Source: Neospora caninum Liverpool
Lineage: Eukaryota; Apicomplexa; Conoidasida; Eucoccidiorida; Sarcocystidae
Length of the DNA stretch: 64,000 bases
Assembly: GCF_000208865.1 (NCBI RefSeq)
Contig: NC_018396.1
Location: 4,954,514-5,018,513 of the forward strand
Reading direction: 5' to 3'
Below the pieces are notes generated by a model that was given only the letters and a program-made list of their open reading frames with translations, was not told the DNA's origin and made no database searches. This document shows, one piece after another, positions 42,701-54,857 of this stretch. Position 1 is the first letter of the stretch, and every line of letters starts with the position of its first letter. The position numbers were made by a program, and so were the translations under genes.

Positions 42701-45175
42701 GTGTTCGCGGGACCCAAAGAAGCGGGCATTCTTCGTAGCTTGTCTTCTGTACCGTTGTTTTGATAGAAGAGCGACTTTATGCGCCTGCAGCAGGCGACTA
42801 ACGTGGACACCGCAGGGGTCTTTTTGTGCAGGGGCCTTACCGGCTTTTCCTGTGCGAAACGCATTTTCAGGTTGTGAAGCGTGGGCTATTTGCGGGTGTT
42901 TTTCAGGGGAGCGCGCGATCGTACAGGGAGGCTCCGGGTCGTTTTCAAGGGGAATCTGGCGCAGGATCGGGGAGCGAAGAGACGGCACGGAGGGAGAGGA
43001 CGCAAATTGAGGAGGGTCACCGCAACACGGTCACGCACACGCGTGTTCGCTCATATTGAGGTGGGTTCCAGTTCCTTCGAAACTTTCCTAGCTCTCGATG
43101 CAGCAGTACTGCGGACCGCGCAATGTCTTTCTCCAAAAACGCTGCTCGCTATTGCTTCGCGCTAGTTTTGGCGCTGACTGTCCTCGGCCGTTGCAGGAGT
43201 CGCTGCGGGTGACCGTATTCCCCCCCCCCCGCCCCCCTCTCTCCCTCTCTCCCAGTTCAGTGGCGAAGCGTCGCCGTAGCCGTGTAGTGTAGAGAACCGC
43301 GCGATATGTTTGACCTGCACACGTACTCCACATCTTCTGCTCACTTGCCTCTTGCTAGACAACAGGGGCGGGTTCCAAGCACTCGCGTAGCGTAGAGAGC
43401 GGCAGGCCGCCTCCATGCGTGCGTGCGCCTTCGCTGATGCGCCCGCGACGTCGGCGAGGACGTGTCAGCCGGTTACTTTTCTCTCGTTTTGGCGAAACAA
43501 GGAACTTCCCCAAGTGTTACTGTGCTTCCCGCCCGATGAGCGCCGTGTGGACTACGACTTTGTCCGCACACATCTAGCGACTTCTTCCACAGACAGAACA
43601 AGACCCGGATTAGAGCTACACGGTCTCCACGGTGACACTTTGTTTGATAGTCGGCCCCACTGTCTTTCACTTGGAAAAAAACGCGCTCGCGCCTCAGCAG
43701 TCACACAAATCCTCTGGAAGCTTTTCGGTGTCCGAGTGCATTCGTCGTTTCATGCCGGTTTCGATGTGTGCTCGTATCGACCGTATGAGGACATGGAGAG
43801 GGACTGGACTCTGTGTAGAGTGACGGAACTCCATGCGGACTTGAATACACGCAATGTCTGCTTATTTTTCTATGTGTTGTGATCCAGCGGGCAGAGCGAA
43901 AGAGGGAGGGATGTGCGGAGGGTTGAGCGGGGAGACGTAGAGACACCGTGGCGAGGCGTGACAGTCGCGAGGGCGTTGCGTGTGAACACGTGCGAGCGGG
44001 AGAACCATGTCAAAATGAGAACTTTGTGAGGATTCTTTTGTCGTCGTAGTGGGCTATCGAAGATCTCACTCTGTCTACGCGGTCTTCCGCCGTGTTTCTG
44101 CGGTTCTCTCTGAGTTTTTGACGTGGCGCTGACCAACGAGCAGTTTTGTGTCGAGTGAGGGCCGTCAAAGAAACGTCTCCCTTTTCTGCTCACGAGGCTG
44201 CCCGTGCGTGGTTGCGTAGCCGATGGAGTGCCTGCCTGCTGTTGGAGAAGCAAATCGGTTTCCCCTTCCCTTTCCCTCGAAAGAGAAGCATCCAACGCTG
44301 TTTGCCCTGTGTCGGGGCTGTTGTCGGGAGGCGGTGGTCCTGTACGTGTCTGGGCGACGCACGCGTCACCGATAGAGTCACCAATGGGTGTTGCAAAGGA
44401 AAGTTCTTTCTCTCGTTGCTGTCATGTTTCGCCAACCGTGGTGGAGTGTGGCGAGCGGACTAATGTTCTCGGTTCGCGAGCATCTGTGGAGCCCTCTGGG
44501 CGACTCTTTTCTTCACAAGGAAGAATGAAAAAAGGGAGGGGCGCTTTCTAGAGTCTCCACAAAGTAACGCCCCGGTTTCTCTCCGATAAGCCACGAAAGT
44601 TCCTGGGTTTCCGCAAGACACTTGGGGTTTGTGCGACAAGAGAATCGAACTCTTCTCGCTCCGCGTCATGTGACGGCCTCCAGACACGACAGCCGGAAGC
44701 TGTGAGAGGCGTCGGCTGGTTTCAAAGAGCCCACTCCATCCTGTTTGTTTGTGTGCCTTTCTTTGTCTCTCCATTGACGCCCCGCACATGGCTCTGTATT
44801 GGGCGCCTCTTCCCACTGCGTGTCTCTGCACTGCTTCTCGTCTGTCTGCCTCCCCGTTCTTCTGTCGCAGTCGTTCGTGTCTGTATCTTTTTCGTGATCT
44901 TGCGTTTTGTCCCTCTCTGCCCCGTCCCCCGGTCCGCCTGTCCGCTGTCTCTTCCTCTCCATTCTACTTGGTCGCGTCGTTTTTTCCGTCAACCGTTTTG
45001 TAGTCGCGGAATGGTCCGTGCATTTTGTAGTTCTCGTCAGTAGAGGGACGTGCCGCCGCCGGTGTTCGTGCCGACGCGTTCGCACCTTGAGGCCTTTGGT
45101 TTCGAGACCGGAACAAAGGAATGCACTGGATATGTGCACATATGCGCGTGCCCGTCTAGACCTGTATCTGGGAAC

Positions 45176-45238
<63 letters not shown>

Positions 45239-45682
45239 TGCATGTGTGTGTGAAGGTGTGAGCAGGTACGACGTATGTAGAGGTATATCCGTTGTATGTG
45301 CATGTATGTTTTAAAATCGTGTTCATGAATAGAGGTGCACGTGTGCGCGTCATTCCCGTGTGCTGGAATCGTGTGTGGGAGGCTGTCTTCTTGCATGTAA
45401 ACGGGAGTGTCCCTGTGTCGCCATGGGCCGTGCCTACTTTCAGGGTGTCGTCGGTAGTGCCCGGCTTCCACTTTTGAGGCACGCCAAAAAGGAGATATGT
45501 TCCGCTTTTTTCCTGGGTCTCTTCGTGTGCGTGCTGTGCTTGTTACCTGCATGCCTGTGTGTGCTGCGTTCTGTCTTCAGCTAAAAGCGGCTGTCTCGCC
45601 AGAGTTTCCCTAGCGCGAGAGGCGTAGTCTGGTTCCCTTTGTGAAGGCAGAGCTCGAGAGACACATTGGACTTGTTTCAACG
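39737..45682. other. Gene-poor 5.9-kb region
   Basis: No supported gene. ORFs up to about 180 codons on both strands lack family features and overlap each other. Notable small elements: a GTGTCGATACAC palindrome at 42660-42671, a C-rich tract at 43220-43237, and a long TA/CATA microsatellite at 45175-45240. The final part should contain the promoter and 5' UTR of the hnRNP-like gene. Confidence 0.5.
45175..45240. repeat. TA/CATA microsatellite
   Basis: About 30 TA pairs broken by CATA units, the longest dinucleotide tract in the window. Confidence 0.95.
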
Positions 45683-46129
45683 ATGGCAGATGTGACGGAG
45701 AAGCCTGTGGAGGCGACCGCGGAACTGGCCGGGGAAGAGGACCAGGCGGTTCCGGCGGAGGTGCCCGCGGAAATCCAGGCGAGCGCTGCTGAGGAAGAGA
45801 AGCCTAGCAACGGCGAAGAGAGGCTTGCGAAACCGACATTTGTCGTCCGCCTTCGAGGGCTCCCTTGGGATGTGCAGGAAGAGAACGTCGTCGCTTTTTT
45901 CAAGCCTGTCGTCGCCCTCGAGAATGACAACGTCCTCATCTGCATCGGGTTCGATGTAAGGGACTTGCCTCGCACGAGCCGTCGGAGCCCCATACACCAC
46001 GGCGAAGGGGAATTCGAAGAGAGCCTTTGAAGCCGGCAAAAAAACGGAGAAATATATAAATATATATACTGCCTGCAGCAAAGGCGGTGGGACGCTGCCA
46101 GGCATAGGACGCGTGTCGTGGTCTATCCG

Positions 46130-46165
<36 letters not shown>

Positions 46166-49100
46166 GGCATGTGCATGTGCGAATATGTTTGGAGTCTGTG
46201 CAGTCGTGCGATTTTTCTCTCCTGAGAGAAGCGTGGTCTGAGGCTGAGTGCTTTCAGTTTCTCGGTGTGGATACGCGCAGCGTGAGGTGGACGGGTCTTC
46301 GGTTCCTGTGCTGCCAGTGAGGTGAAACTGCGGTCCCGTGGGTGGTCCGGAAGTTTGCGTACGCGTCTTCCCACGCTCTGTGACCTTGGCAGAAACGGCC
46401 GTTCATCTGTTTTCGGAACAACGGGCTGCTCTCATAGAAACTGGATTCGTGCTGTGTGTCTTTCCAGAAAAGGACAACCGGCGAGGCGTACGTACAGCTC
46501 CCGGACCCAGGTCTTCGAGAGCAAGCGATCAAGGATCTCCACGGCCGTCTTCTGGGGACGCGCTGGATCGAGGTGCGTCGATACCTGCAGCATTTGCATT
46601 ATATCTCTGTTTTACTGGCACTTTTTTCCAAACGCATGGGTATCTGCATATACATCACGTGTACGCGGATCTTGAGACGCACTGGCCCTTGCGTGTGTGG
46701 GTGCATGCGTATATGCATCTGTCTACGTAGATATGTGCTAGTAGGTATATCTTTTTGTGCAGCTGTGTCTGTTTCGGCATTTGCGGCTTTTAGGTCTTCC
46801 GTGCTTCGGAGGAAGAGTTCCAGAAGGCAGACGACCGCCGAAAAACAGTCATGGCGGCCATTTCTGGCAACACAGACAGCCTCGACGCGTCGAGGCGGAT
46901 GAACCTGGTAAGTCTCTTTGCTGGAGGCCGGAGAAGCTTTTTTGTGTCTGGAAAAAAGACGGCAGTTGGCGGGTACCGTGAGAGGCATTCTTGACGTCTG
47001 AATGTGTAGAAGCGATCCAGCTCCTGGGGTGGGATACACCAGACGGGCTGAGAGCACCTCTCGGTCCCCGTGTTTGCGTGCACGCGGCTCGGAAGAAGGA
47101 ATGGTGCGAGTTCCTCCCGTGTGTCTTTCTGGCGGGTTGAGGAAGACAGGAGCTCTGCAAAACTACGAAGCGATTGAGTTTGGATTTCTTGCCTGCTGAC
47201 TCCGTTCTTCAGAACGTCGTCAAACTCCGAGGCCTTCCGTGGTCCTGCAGCGAGAGCGAAATCGTCCGTTTCTTCAAAGGTAATTTGTCGTGCCAGTATT
47301 TTAGCTCCGTGTTTCTCATATCCAGTTTTTTATGTGCTTCGTTTCCATCGTCCACACGAGGCCGTTCCATGTATAGGTGTGTATGTCTGTATACATTTAC
47401 GTGGTCAATCGCGTACCCATATGCGCATCCCTCGTACAAAGTGCAGGAATCAGGTTCCAGGGCGCTGTGCCAGCATAACTGCAAAGCATGCATTATTCAG
47501 GGAAAATGTGAATGCATATATATATATATATATATATTCATATGGCCTTTACTTCCTAAAGGGAATTGACTCGTCGTGCAGGCGGGTTTTTGCATAAGGG
47601 GAGCGAATTGTACCGCGATCTCTGGATTTCGGCGCCGTTAGTTGAGAGAAGCGCAGTCTTTCTCTTAATCGATGCAGTGTGCCTGTGGATGTGTTTTTGT
47701 TGTCCAGCGGAAGGAGGCTTCGAGATACATAACGATGACGTTGTCTTGGGAGTCACCGGCGACGGGCGTCTCTCAGGCATTGCGTTCGTTGAGTTGCCGA
47801 GCCCCGAAGTGGCGGAGAAGGCTCGTGAAGTTCTTCATAAGAAATATATGGGTAAGACTTGTGAAGCAACAGGATCGGGGAGAGCGAGGCAGGAAACCTA
47901 TTGAAAACGGACGGGACAAATGTGCGCGGATGGAGCGGAAGACGTTGAGCTGTGGACGTATACCCGCGCGTCTCCGCCGGTTCGAGGATCAGCACGGTGC
48001 TCCAAGAGGGTACACGACGCCTGGAGTTCACTTGTCATCTGCTTGCGGTCTGTGTTCGAACGATCAGTCTGGGATATTGATATGTGTCAGTGCGGACGGG
48101 CGACTGTCGCGCATCTGCGGCGTAGGCGTTCGTCGTGCCTAAAACTGTGGGGTGCATGCATACCCAAACTGATAAATCAGCTTAAACGGGCGAGTCTCTG
48201 GGGAGTGTTCAGGCGTGTATCTCTGTTCAGCTGACAGTTGTCTCTTTGTTCGGCGCACGTACGCTCAAAACACACACGTGTGGGTTTTGTTCCAGTGTAC
48301 CTTTTTTTCTCGCCTACGACATCTCCCATGTGTGCCCACTCCAGGACGTCGCTTCATCGAGGTCTACCCTGCGACGCGCGAAGACATGCAGCGAGCGAAG
48401 CGGCCTGTGAGAGGCGGCTTCGACGGCTACTACCACGGCGGCTTTAACTCCGGCCCGATGAGAGGGCCTGGTCGCGGCGGATTCCGAGGCGGCATGGGCG
48501 TAAGTTTGCTCGTCATTTTCGTGTCTGCATTTGCGATTCATGTGAAATGCGGAGAGTGCAAGCCTCGTCAGGGGCGGCGCTAGCGGTGCCTCATACACAG
48601 CGGGAGTGAGCGAGCTCTTTGCCAGCTACACTGCTGATGTTCTCTGTGTGCTTTCTTCATTCAAAGTTTCGTTGAGGAGCACCGCCTAGTGCATTCGCGC
48701 GTTGCACATCGAGACTAAAACTGCCGTTTGTTCGTCCCTTCGCACTTCTCAGCGTGGAGGCTACGGTGGCCATGGATCGCCTTACGGCGGCGGAGGCTAC
48801 GGCGGCGGCGGCGGTTACGGAGGAGGCGGCGGCGGTTACGGAGGAGGAGGCGGCTATGGCGGCGGCGGTGGAGGCTACGGCGGCGGCGGAGGCTACGGTG
48901 GTGGGTACGGAGGAGGCAACGGCGGCTATGGAGGAGGTAACGGCGGCTACGGAGGAGGCAACGGGGGCTATGGAGGCTACGGAGCAGGCGGCGGAGGCTA
49001 CGGAGGCTATGGCGGAGGCAACGGCGGCGGTTACGGAGGCGGTGGGGGATACTCGCCGGCTGGGCCTCACCATGGCGGCATGGACTCTAGCAACTGGAGC

Positions 49101-50371
49101 GCTCAGGTGTTGAGGTTGCGAGGACTGCCTTACAGCGCGAACGAGCAGCACATTGTGGTAAGCGGACGGACCCGACTGCGTCGCCAGGGGGATGCCGCAT
49201 GTTCGAGTGTGAGACAGCGCGATCTGCACTGTGTCGCGTGTGCGTGCCTATAGCCCAGGGGGGTGATGGGGACACGCGTAGGAACTGACCTCGTCCCTCT
49301 GTTTTCTACGAGGCCGTTACCCTTTTCCCGTCACAAACAAGAAGTTTGTTTCTCGTTTTGTGCAGCAATTTTTCAACGGCTTCCACATGGCCGCGATCCT
49401 ACCGTCGACAATTCCCATCGATGGTCGGCCGTCCGGCGAAGCGTACGTCCAGTTCGTTGACGCGGCAGAGGCGTTCCGCGCGTTCCAGGCCAAGAACGGA
49501 GCCCGCATGGATAAACGCATGATTGAGCTTTTCCCCTCGTCTAAGCAGGAAATGGAGTTCGCCGCGCAAGGCGGAGATCCCCGAGGTGAGCGGCAGATGC
49601 GGCGAGTTTGGGCTCTTAGGACACGCATTCATCACACAGACGTATGTAGACGTTTGCACGTGTGCGCTCTCGGTGTTGGGGGGTGGAGCATCCGAACACA
49701 GCTGTCGCTCGTCTCGGGAAGGGATTGAGGGTTGAGTTTTTTGACCCCAAGAGAGTTAAAGGGTGAGAACTGTGGTCGTCTGATGGGTGAACATGAAGCG
49801 ATCGTGCTTATTCATCGAGTGTGTGTGTGTGTGTGTACTGGCGATGTGAATGTTGTGTGCAGTCTTCAGGGAGCGCAACAGGGCGTATTGATCGCGTGTC
49901 ATCACCGGATCAAAGCCCACGTAGCTGGTCTTTCGATGTGAGATAGTGCCGAGCCAGAAATAGAAATATGCATTAAACGAGAAAGGTTTCATGCTTTTTG
50001 TTGAGGGGGCGTCTGTGCTCGAGGTGCACTCGGGGGGAGAACGAATCAAGGTTCCCTGCGCGTGTAGGTTCTTTTCGCTTCACGTATGCATGATTTGTGT
50101 TTTGTTTCTCCACACAAACCGCATCGGGGAAAATTTTCTTTTCGCGATTGTGGCCTTTTTGCGGAGGCAACGCAGAAGAGACGGGCGCATGCACATTGCA
50201 CTCGTTTGGCCGAGTACTTTGTAGGCTATCTCTTCTCGTTCCTTCTAACTTATCGCCTCTCGTTCAGGTTCACTTTGCATTTCGCAGTGGCATCTCTTTG
50301 TCAGTTGTGTGGCGCGTACGTGTCAGGAAAAGAAAAAAGGGTCAGTTTGCGGGAAAAGAGAAAACGTGTGA
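45683..50371 (+). CDS. hnRNP F/H-like RNA-binding protein, three RRMs and Gly/Tyr-rich linker
   Basis: Nine exons join in phase: 45683-45955, 46468-46572, 46794-46907, 47213-47279, 47708-47851, 48345-48499, 48753-49157, 49366-49585 and 50268-50371 (528 residues). Each RRM has the (V/L)(V/K)(R/K)LRGLP(W/Y) RNP2-like strand of the hnRNP F/H (quasi-RRM) group: FVVRLRGLPWDVQEENVVAF, NVVKLRGLPWSCSESEIVRF and QVLRLRGLPYSANEQHIV. They are paired with TGEAYVQLPD, LSGIAFVELPSPEVAEKA and SGEAYVQFVDAAEAF. A ~130-residue GGYGGGG/GGN linker separates RRM2 and RRM3, with an RGG patch before it. Such proteins bind G-rich RNA and act in splicing, polyadenylation or translation. The last exon is chosen for its strong acceptor (TTCTAAC branch site, pyrimidine tract, TTCAG) and phase; its 34 residues are the least certain part. 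Confidence 0.9.
46129..46158. repeat. TA microsatellite in hnRNP-like intron 1
   Basis: About 15 TA pairs. A similar, shorter tract lies at 47516-47535 in intron 4. Confidence 0.9.
48756..49060 (+). repeat. Gly/Tyr-rich coding repeat
   Basis: Reiterated GGCGGCTAYGGAGGAGG-type codons encode GGYGGGG, then GGNGGYGG blocks. One of the shadow frames on the same strand is open and reads Ala/Glu/Thr-rich; it has no support. Confidence 0.9.
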
Positions 50372-53300
50372 CTTGTCCGGAAACACTTGGTAGACCATTG
50401 CATGGTGAACGGGGATGTGTTTGGCGGTTTCCCCTGTGAAATCTGCAAGAGACTTTGAGATACATTTCTAACTCGGAGTCACGTCACGAAGCGACAGGCG
50501 CGCGCCGCGTCCTGCACTCGGTGTGCCGATTAAACTTCACAACACCCCTACGTGGCATGCAGCAAAACGGAGTCATCTGAACTTAGGGTTACGATATAGC
50601 AGCACGCAGTGTGACGGGCGAAGAACAGTCGGCAAAGTCGACACGAATACCGAGTCGAAGGAAACCGGGTACCCGTGCGAAGGGGACTGGTAACTCGTAG
50701 CGTTGCCAATATCCCGTCACAAGAAAGCGGCTTTCTGAGACAGACGAAGAAGAGCGAAACAACGTATCAGATGATCGACGATTTCGTTGCAAGCAATGCA
50801 ACAGAACCGAGAAAAGTGGCCCGAAACTGTGGCACACAGCGGCAGCGGCGCTGCAGCGGGATGTTTTCATTAAGAGGAACGCTCCAGAGAGCTCCAGATC
50901 TAAACCTAATATTTTTTCCTGGAGGCTGCCTGGGGCATGGCGAGGCGCAAACGCAACGGGCGTCAAATTTTGTCGAGATTCCTAAGGCAACGACGGAGTT
51001 GCAGAACGATTCCAGATGCAGGTGTTTTGGTGTCATTCTGTTGGTGTGTCTGCTGCGGAGTCACGCGTTCTTTTATGTGTCAAATTTGTGTGTGATTCTA
51101 CATCGGTAAAGAACCCAAAGGGGCTCTCGTTGCTTGAATCGGAGGCTGTAGAAGTGTATTGAAAGTGTGCTCAACGCGGCTTTGATTCGGCGGTAGCATG
51201 GAACGATAGTTCACCGTCAGACGTAATATGTTAGCTGGGTTAAGAACGTCTGGAGAGACAGTTTGTTCCCTATCTACCATTTAAAACCGTGGACATATAT
51301 TCACCCCGGGGGCGCAGTGTCAGGGAGACCGACAGATTCATCTCTAGAGCAGTCATATCAGTCACTTTGATATGGTTCCTATAGTTGTTTCAGTTTTCCC
51401 ACCGGTCCTCGCCAGCGGTGTTACAGAAAAAAGGGGGGAAAACTGTAGACAGGGCAGCGTAGAGTTACATCTCGACTAACCGTTACACAGGATGACCCTT
51501 AGAAAACTGGTTCCTTCCCCTACAGCAGCCTCTTCAGGTTTTTCAGCAGCGTCTCAAACCAACGACATTGCGAAATTATGTTTTGCTATTCGTGTCTCAA
51601 CAAGTAGTTGAGCGCGCGTACGGTAACTGTATCAATGCATGTGCGAAAGCCTCCCTTGGAGGTTTGCTGGAACCATTAAAAAGTGTATAAGATGTTCAAA
51701 GCTGTTACAACGTCACCTACATGGCAAGAGTCAATCTAATTAAAAAAATCGTCGGGAAAAACTGCAACTCTTCTACAGTGAAAACCTTTCAGCGACATGT
51801 GTGGAGTCTCCGGTATAGTCTCATCTTGCGTGTTTTGCTGGGCGTAAGAAAAACGCGACATTTAGAGCGGAACGTCGAATCCCCGACTGTGAACATCGTA
51901 AACGGTCAGCCTCTGTCACATCCAATTTGGGGAAACGGAAAGAGCGTAGTGGGTGAACGGGGCTGCCGAAAAATTCGTGAACTAGCGTAGGTTTTCTTCT
52001 GTGGTAAAGAGGCGAAAGCAGACAAGTGGGTGTCTTTGCTCAAGAATGGGACATTCGCTGTGAGCTCCACTTTGAGGGGGAACTACCTCGGAACGAGTCT
52101 ACTCTCACCGAGCCGAGTGACGTGAAGTACAGCGTACTGGTGCCGTTCGCTCTTGGCATTCTAGATTCCACAGATATGCCGAAACACAGCTCCCACACGA
52201 ATTATCGGTGCCATCGATAACTGAGAGCCGGCGCAAAGCTGACCAAATTCGACTCTTCCCGAACACGATGCTGGATCAATGCCCATGCAAAAGCATGTCA
52301 CTGCTGATTTTCCGAATCACAGATGAATGTTTGGCTGACAGCGACAGCCAGCGTTTTTCGTAGTTTCGACTCTTGGTTCACACAGCGCCGCCGAAAAACG
52401 CGCAACCGTGCATGCGGCGTCACCTGCCAGGCACCTTCGCGACTCCCACACGAACCAATTCCGGCGGGGTTAAACCAGAAACTACCCCGTCGAGGCGCGT
52501 CTGTCCACTGTGGATCGTTTCTTTCAAGAAAAATCGAAAAACGTACACACAAACGCGACAGAGAAAGAAGCCGAGGCTGTCTTGCCTCCTGTCGTTTTGA
52601 CAGTCCCCCGTCGCCTAACCGAATGTGAGTGGAGAACACGGGCCAGCTGAGGTGATTGACACAGTTTGGCGGTTTCCCCGATCTCCCGTTCGCTTATTCA
52701 CGGTCAGTCTACGGAGCGTAGCTTGCTCGCAGGTTTACTCCTTTCGGCACCTGATCAGTCGCCCTTGCTGATTGCTGTCGTTGAACGCCTGGTGTGTCTC
52801 CAGTTTTCGTTGGCAGTTTTTCTCCCATCTTCCAGTCTGGCTCTTGCGCAGATGTCTTTCGACTCATGTCAGTAGCCGCATCGCTAATGCAAATGAAAAA
52901 CAAGAACCACACAGCTGGAGTTACCGATCGGCAGCGACGCCCCGAACCCACTTCTGGCCGTTCGATGCATTCTCCCTTTTCTCGTTCCTCCACTAATGTA
53001 CGCGGTGCATACATCACCACGAGTCCTCGCACAGCTGAGTGTTGCCATTCACCTTGGGAAGAATACGTCCTGAGAAATAGTAGTTACTCTGAAACAGCAG
53101 GCCGACGGGAACCACGACCTGCCACAAAACAGGGACACGCGAAAATCAAAACCGCAACGCATCCATTCATCAGCTTCCACACACAGAACTGCAGAGAAGA
53201 CCCCCGTCGAAACCGGACAACGGGCGCATGGTTTTAGAAACGCAGAAACTTGGAGTGTACATTGACGAAAACATCAAAAGTCCAACCACTTCCACGGCGA

Positions 53301-53705
53301 GTTCTACACACTCTCTCAGACTTTTCAGCCACACATGATTTACACAGCGGCGTTTGTGGGCCCACGGAACAGAACGCCCACACGAAGTGGGCATAAGGGA
53401 AACCGTGTTGGCCAGTCACATTCGCCTGCTAATGTGAATGCCGGCTCTACGGTTTTTTAGGGTGCTTGACTACGTGTGTGTGGTAGGCGCGGTGTCTTCT
53501 CGGCGGTCTTGCTTTCCGCCTCTGGAGCACAGACCGGAATACAAATACTCCTGCGGAGCCCTCAAACAGGGGGCTCCACAAAAAAGTGTTCAGTTGCATG
53601 CGAATGCCATACGGCTCAACTGCTGTGAGAAGGAATACGCTAAAAAGAATTCCATGGCTCCGAGCCGAAGAAAACATCTACAGGTCTGTAGCATCCCTTC
53701 CTCAG
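50372..53705. other. Intergenic region with organellar rRNA insert
   Basis: No gene is supported. The segment 51000-52000 is AT-richer than the rest of the window and includes the mitochondrial LSU rRNA fragment. ORFs at 52298-52639 and 52794-53237 show no family features. Confidence 0.55.
51205..51280 (+). pseudogene. Nuclear copy of a mitochondrial LSU rRNA fragment (peptidyl-transferase region)
   Basis: The stretch AGCTGGGTTAAGAACGTC at 51233, then GAGACAGTTTGTTCCCTATC a few bases on, reproduces the universally conserved domain V sequence around A2602 of E. coli 23S rRNA (AGCTGGGTTTAGAACGTC ... GAGACAGTTCGGTCCCTATC). Upstream, TTCACC and GT-A spacing continue the match to about 51205. Flanking sequence does not match, so this is a short fragment, as expected from the fragmented rRNAs of apicomplexan mitochondria copied into the nucleus. 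The exact ends are uncertain. A plastid origin is less likely but not excluded. Confidence 0.8.
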
Positions 53706-54301
53706 TCACATCAGTCGTCCTCTCTGTCCACCTGCAGCAGAGCGCGAATACGGACCAGAGAGCAAAACCGCTGCGCCAAGCACGAGTGTGATTAGGCCGT
53801 GGGGCACGGGAACGCTTGATGGAGACGTATGCTCTTCCACGTCTGCCCCGGTGCTGTTTCTTCCTCCGGAACCGGTCGACGCGCTCCGTTCGAACTCACC
53901 ATGGAGAACGCCCAGAAGGACCAGATGTAGAAAGGCCACGGAGACTGAATGCAAGTTGCCAGCTGGCTGTTTGTGTAGTAGTCTTCGAGAGACCCTCCGA
54001 GTCGTTTCTGAGAGAGTTTCAGGAGCTCCGCTCCGGCGGCCTGCTCGCGTGCAAAACCCCGGAGAGCCTGGGAACCCGCTCCGTTTCCAGCTGCGGAGAC
54101 TTGTGACGAGAAAAAGCGCTTGCTTGCGCCTGGAACACCATCAGACACGCCACGAGGTCCGAGAGAGGCCACAAAAGAACGGAGAGCAGGAACGGTGCAA
54201 TCAGGCACCGCCAACCCTTGGCCCGCTGGAGCAAAGGGGAGAACCTTCGTCCCAGTGGACGAGAGAAGGCGCGAGGCGACGCGGGGCGGAAACGGCGACA
54301 T
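53706..54301 (-). CDS. Probable mitochondrial small membrane protein
   Basis: Not recognised by family. The frame starts at ATG 54301 (MSPFPPRVASRLLSSTGTKV) with a ~60-residue Arg/Ser/Ala-rich, acid-free leader containing SKRFFSSQVSAAG, a good mitochondrial presequence. Exon 54301-53900 goes on to LLKLSQKRLGGSLEDYYTNS and an aromatic segment, WPFYIWSFWAFSM, before a perfect GTGAGT donor. The downstream part is ambiguous. A phase-0 join at 53831 would add a hydrophobic segment, GLITLVLGAAVLLSGPYSRS, ending near 53706, while an acceptor near 53774 would give a short charged tail. It is divergent to the gene at 54536, with 234 bp between the start codons. Confidence 0.55.
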
Positions 54302-54535
54302 TTTTTTCAAGACAGACGAATGGAAAAGGGTGACACAACTCTATCTTTTTCTGGCGTTTGAATCGGATGCTCGCACCGAAGCGGAAGACTGCAACCCGCG
54401 AGGCTCGCGAAGTTTTCGGTGGCCGAAGCGGAGGCAATCCGCTGTTTTCAGGTCTGAGAAAAAGTGGCAAGGTTTTTCGCAGATGTTTCTCCCTGGGACT
54501 GTTATTTACTTGCTCAACTCGTCTCGTTTTCCCCC
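54302..54535. promoter_or_regulatory. Short divergent promoter region
   Basis: Only 234 bp lie between the two oppositely oriented start codons, so promoters and 5' UTRs must overlap or lie within it. No specific factor site is identified. Confidence 0.45.
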
Positions 54536-54857
54536 ATGGAAATAACGACGGTTTTGCATGCGACAGCCGACATGTATGCGCAATCCCCTGTGCAAGTGGG
54601 CGCGAAACCGGGCCAGCTCGACGCGCGCAACCTGTCACAGGATGCCTTGCCCAAGTGCGGAGAACGGGAACTGCCAAGATGGACCTTCAGCAACTCGTAG
54701 GTACCTTCCCAGATGTCTCCTGAACCCCCCGCAGTTTCCGTGTCTGACTCCTCGTGTTTCTTGCTACGTTTTCGTTCTCAGTCTTTCTGCGTATTTGCCT
54801 GTGCTCTGGGGGTTCGCCTACACGTTGTTCGCCAGATTCGCCAACGTCCATCGAGAG
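54536..54857 (+). CDS. Small one-pass membrane protein, 5' part
   Basis: Not recognised by family. Exon 54536-54696 starts MEITTVLHATADMYAQSPVQ and ends TFSN plus TC at a GTAGGT donor. It joins in phase to exon 54782-54857 (LSAYLPVLWGFAYTLFARFA then NVHRE) after a TTCTCAG acceptor. The second exon is one membrane segment and ends at another GTAGGT donor (phase 0), so at least one more exon follows to the right and is not located. The small size, single central helix and divergent pairing with a gene carrying a mitochondrial-type leader suggest a respiratory-chain or ATP-synthase accessory subunit, but that is a guess. Confidence 0.55.

Noticed and set aside
44630..44670. Possible tRNA: T-arm-like hairpin with TTCGATT loop on the minus strand
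   Set aside because: No matching 5' acceptor strand or D/anticodon arms upstream.
48754..49113. Ala/Glu/Thr-rich + ORF over the Gly repeat
   Set aside because: Out-of-frame reading of the hnRNP-like exon.
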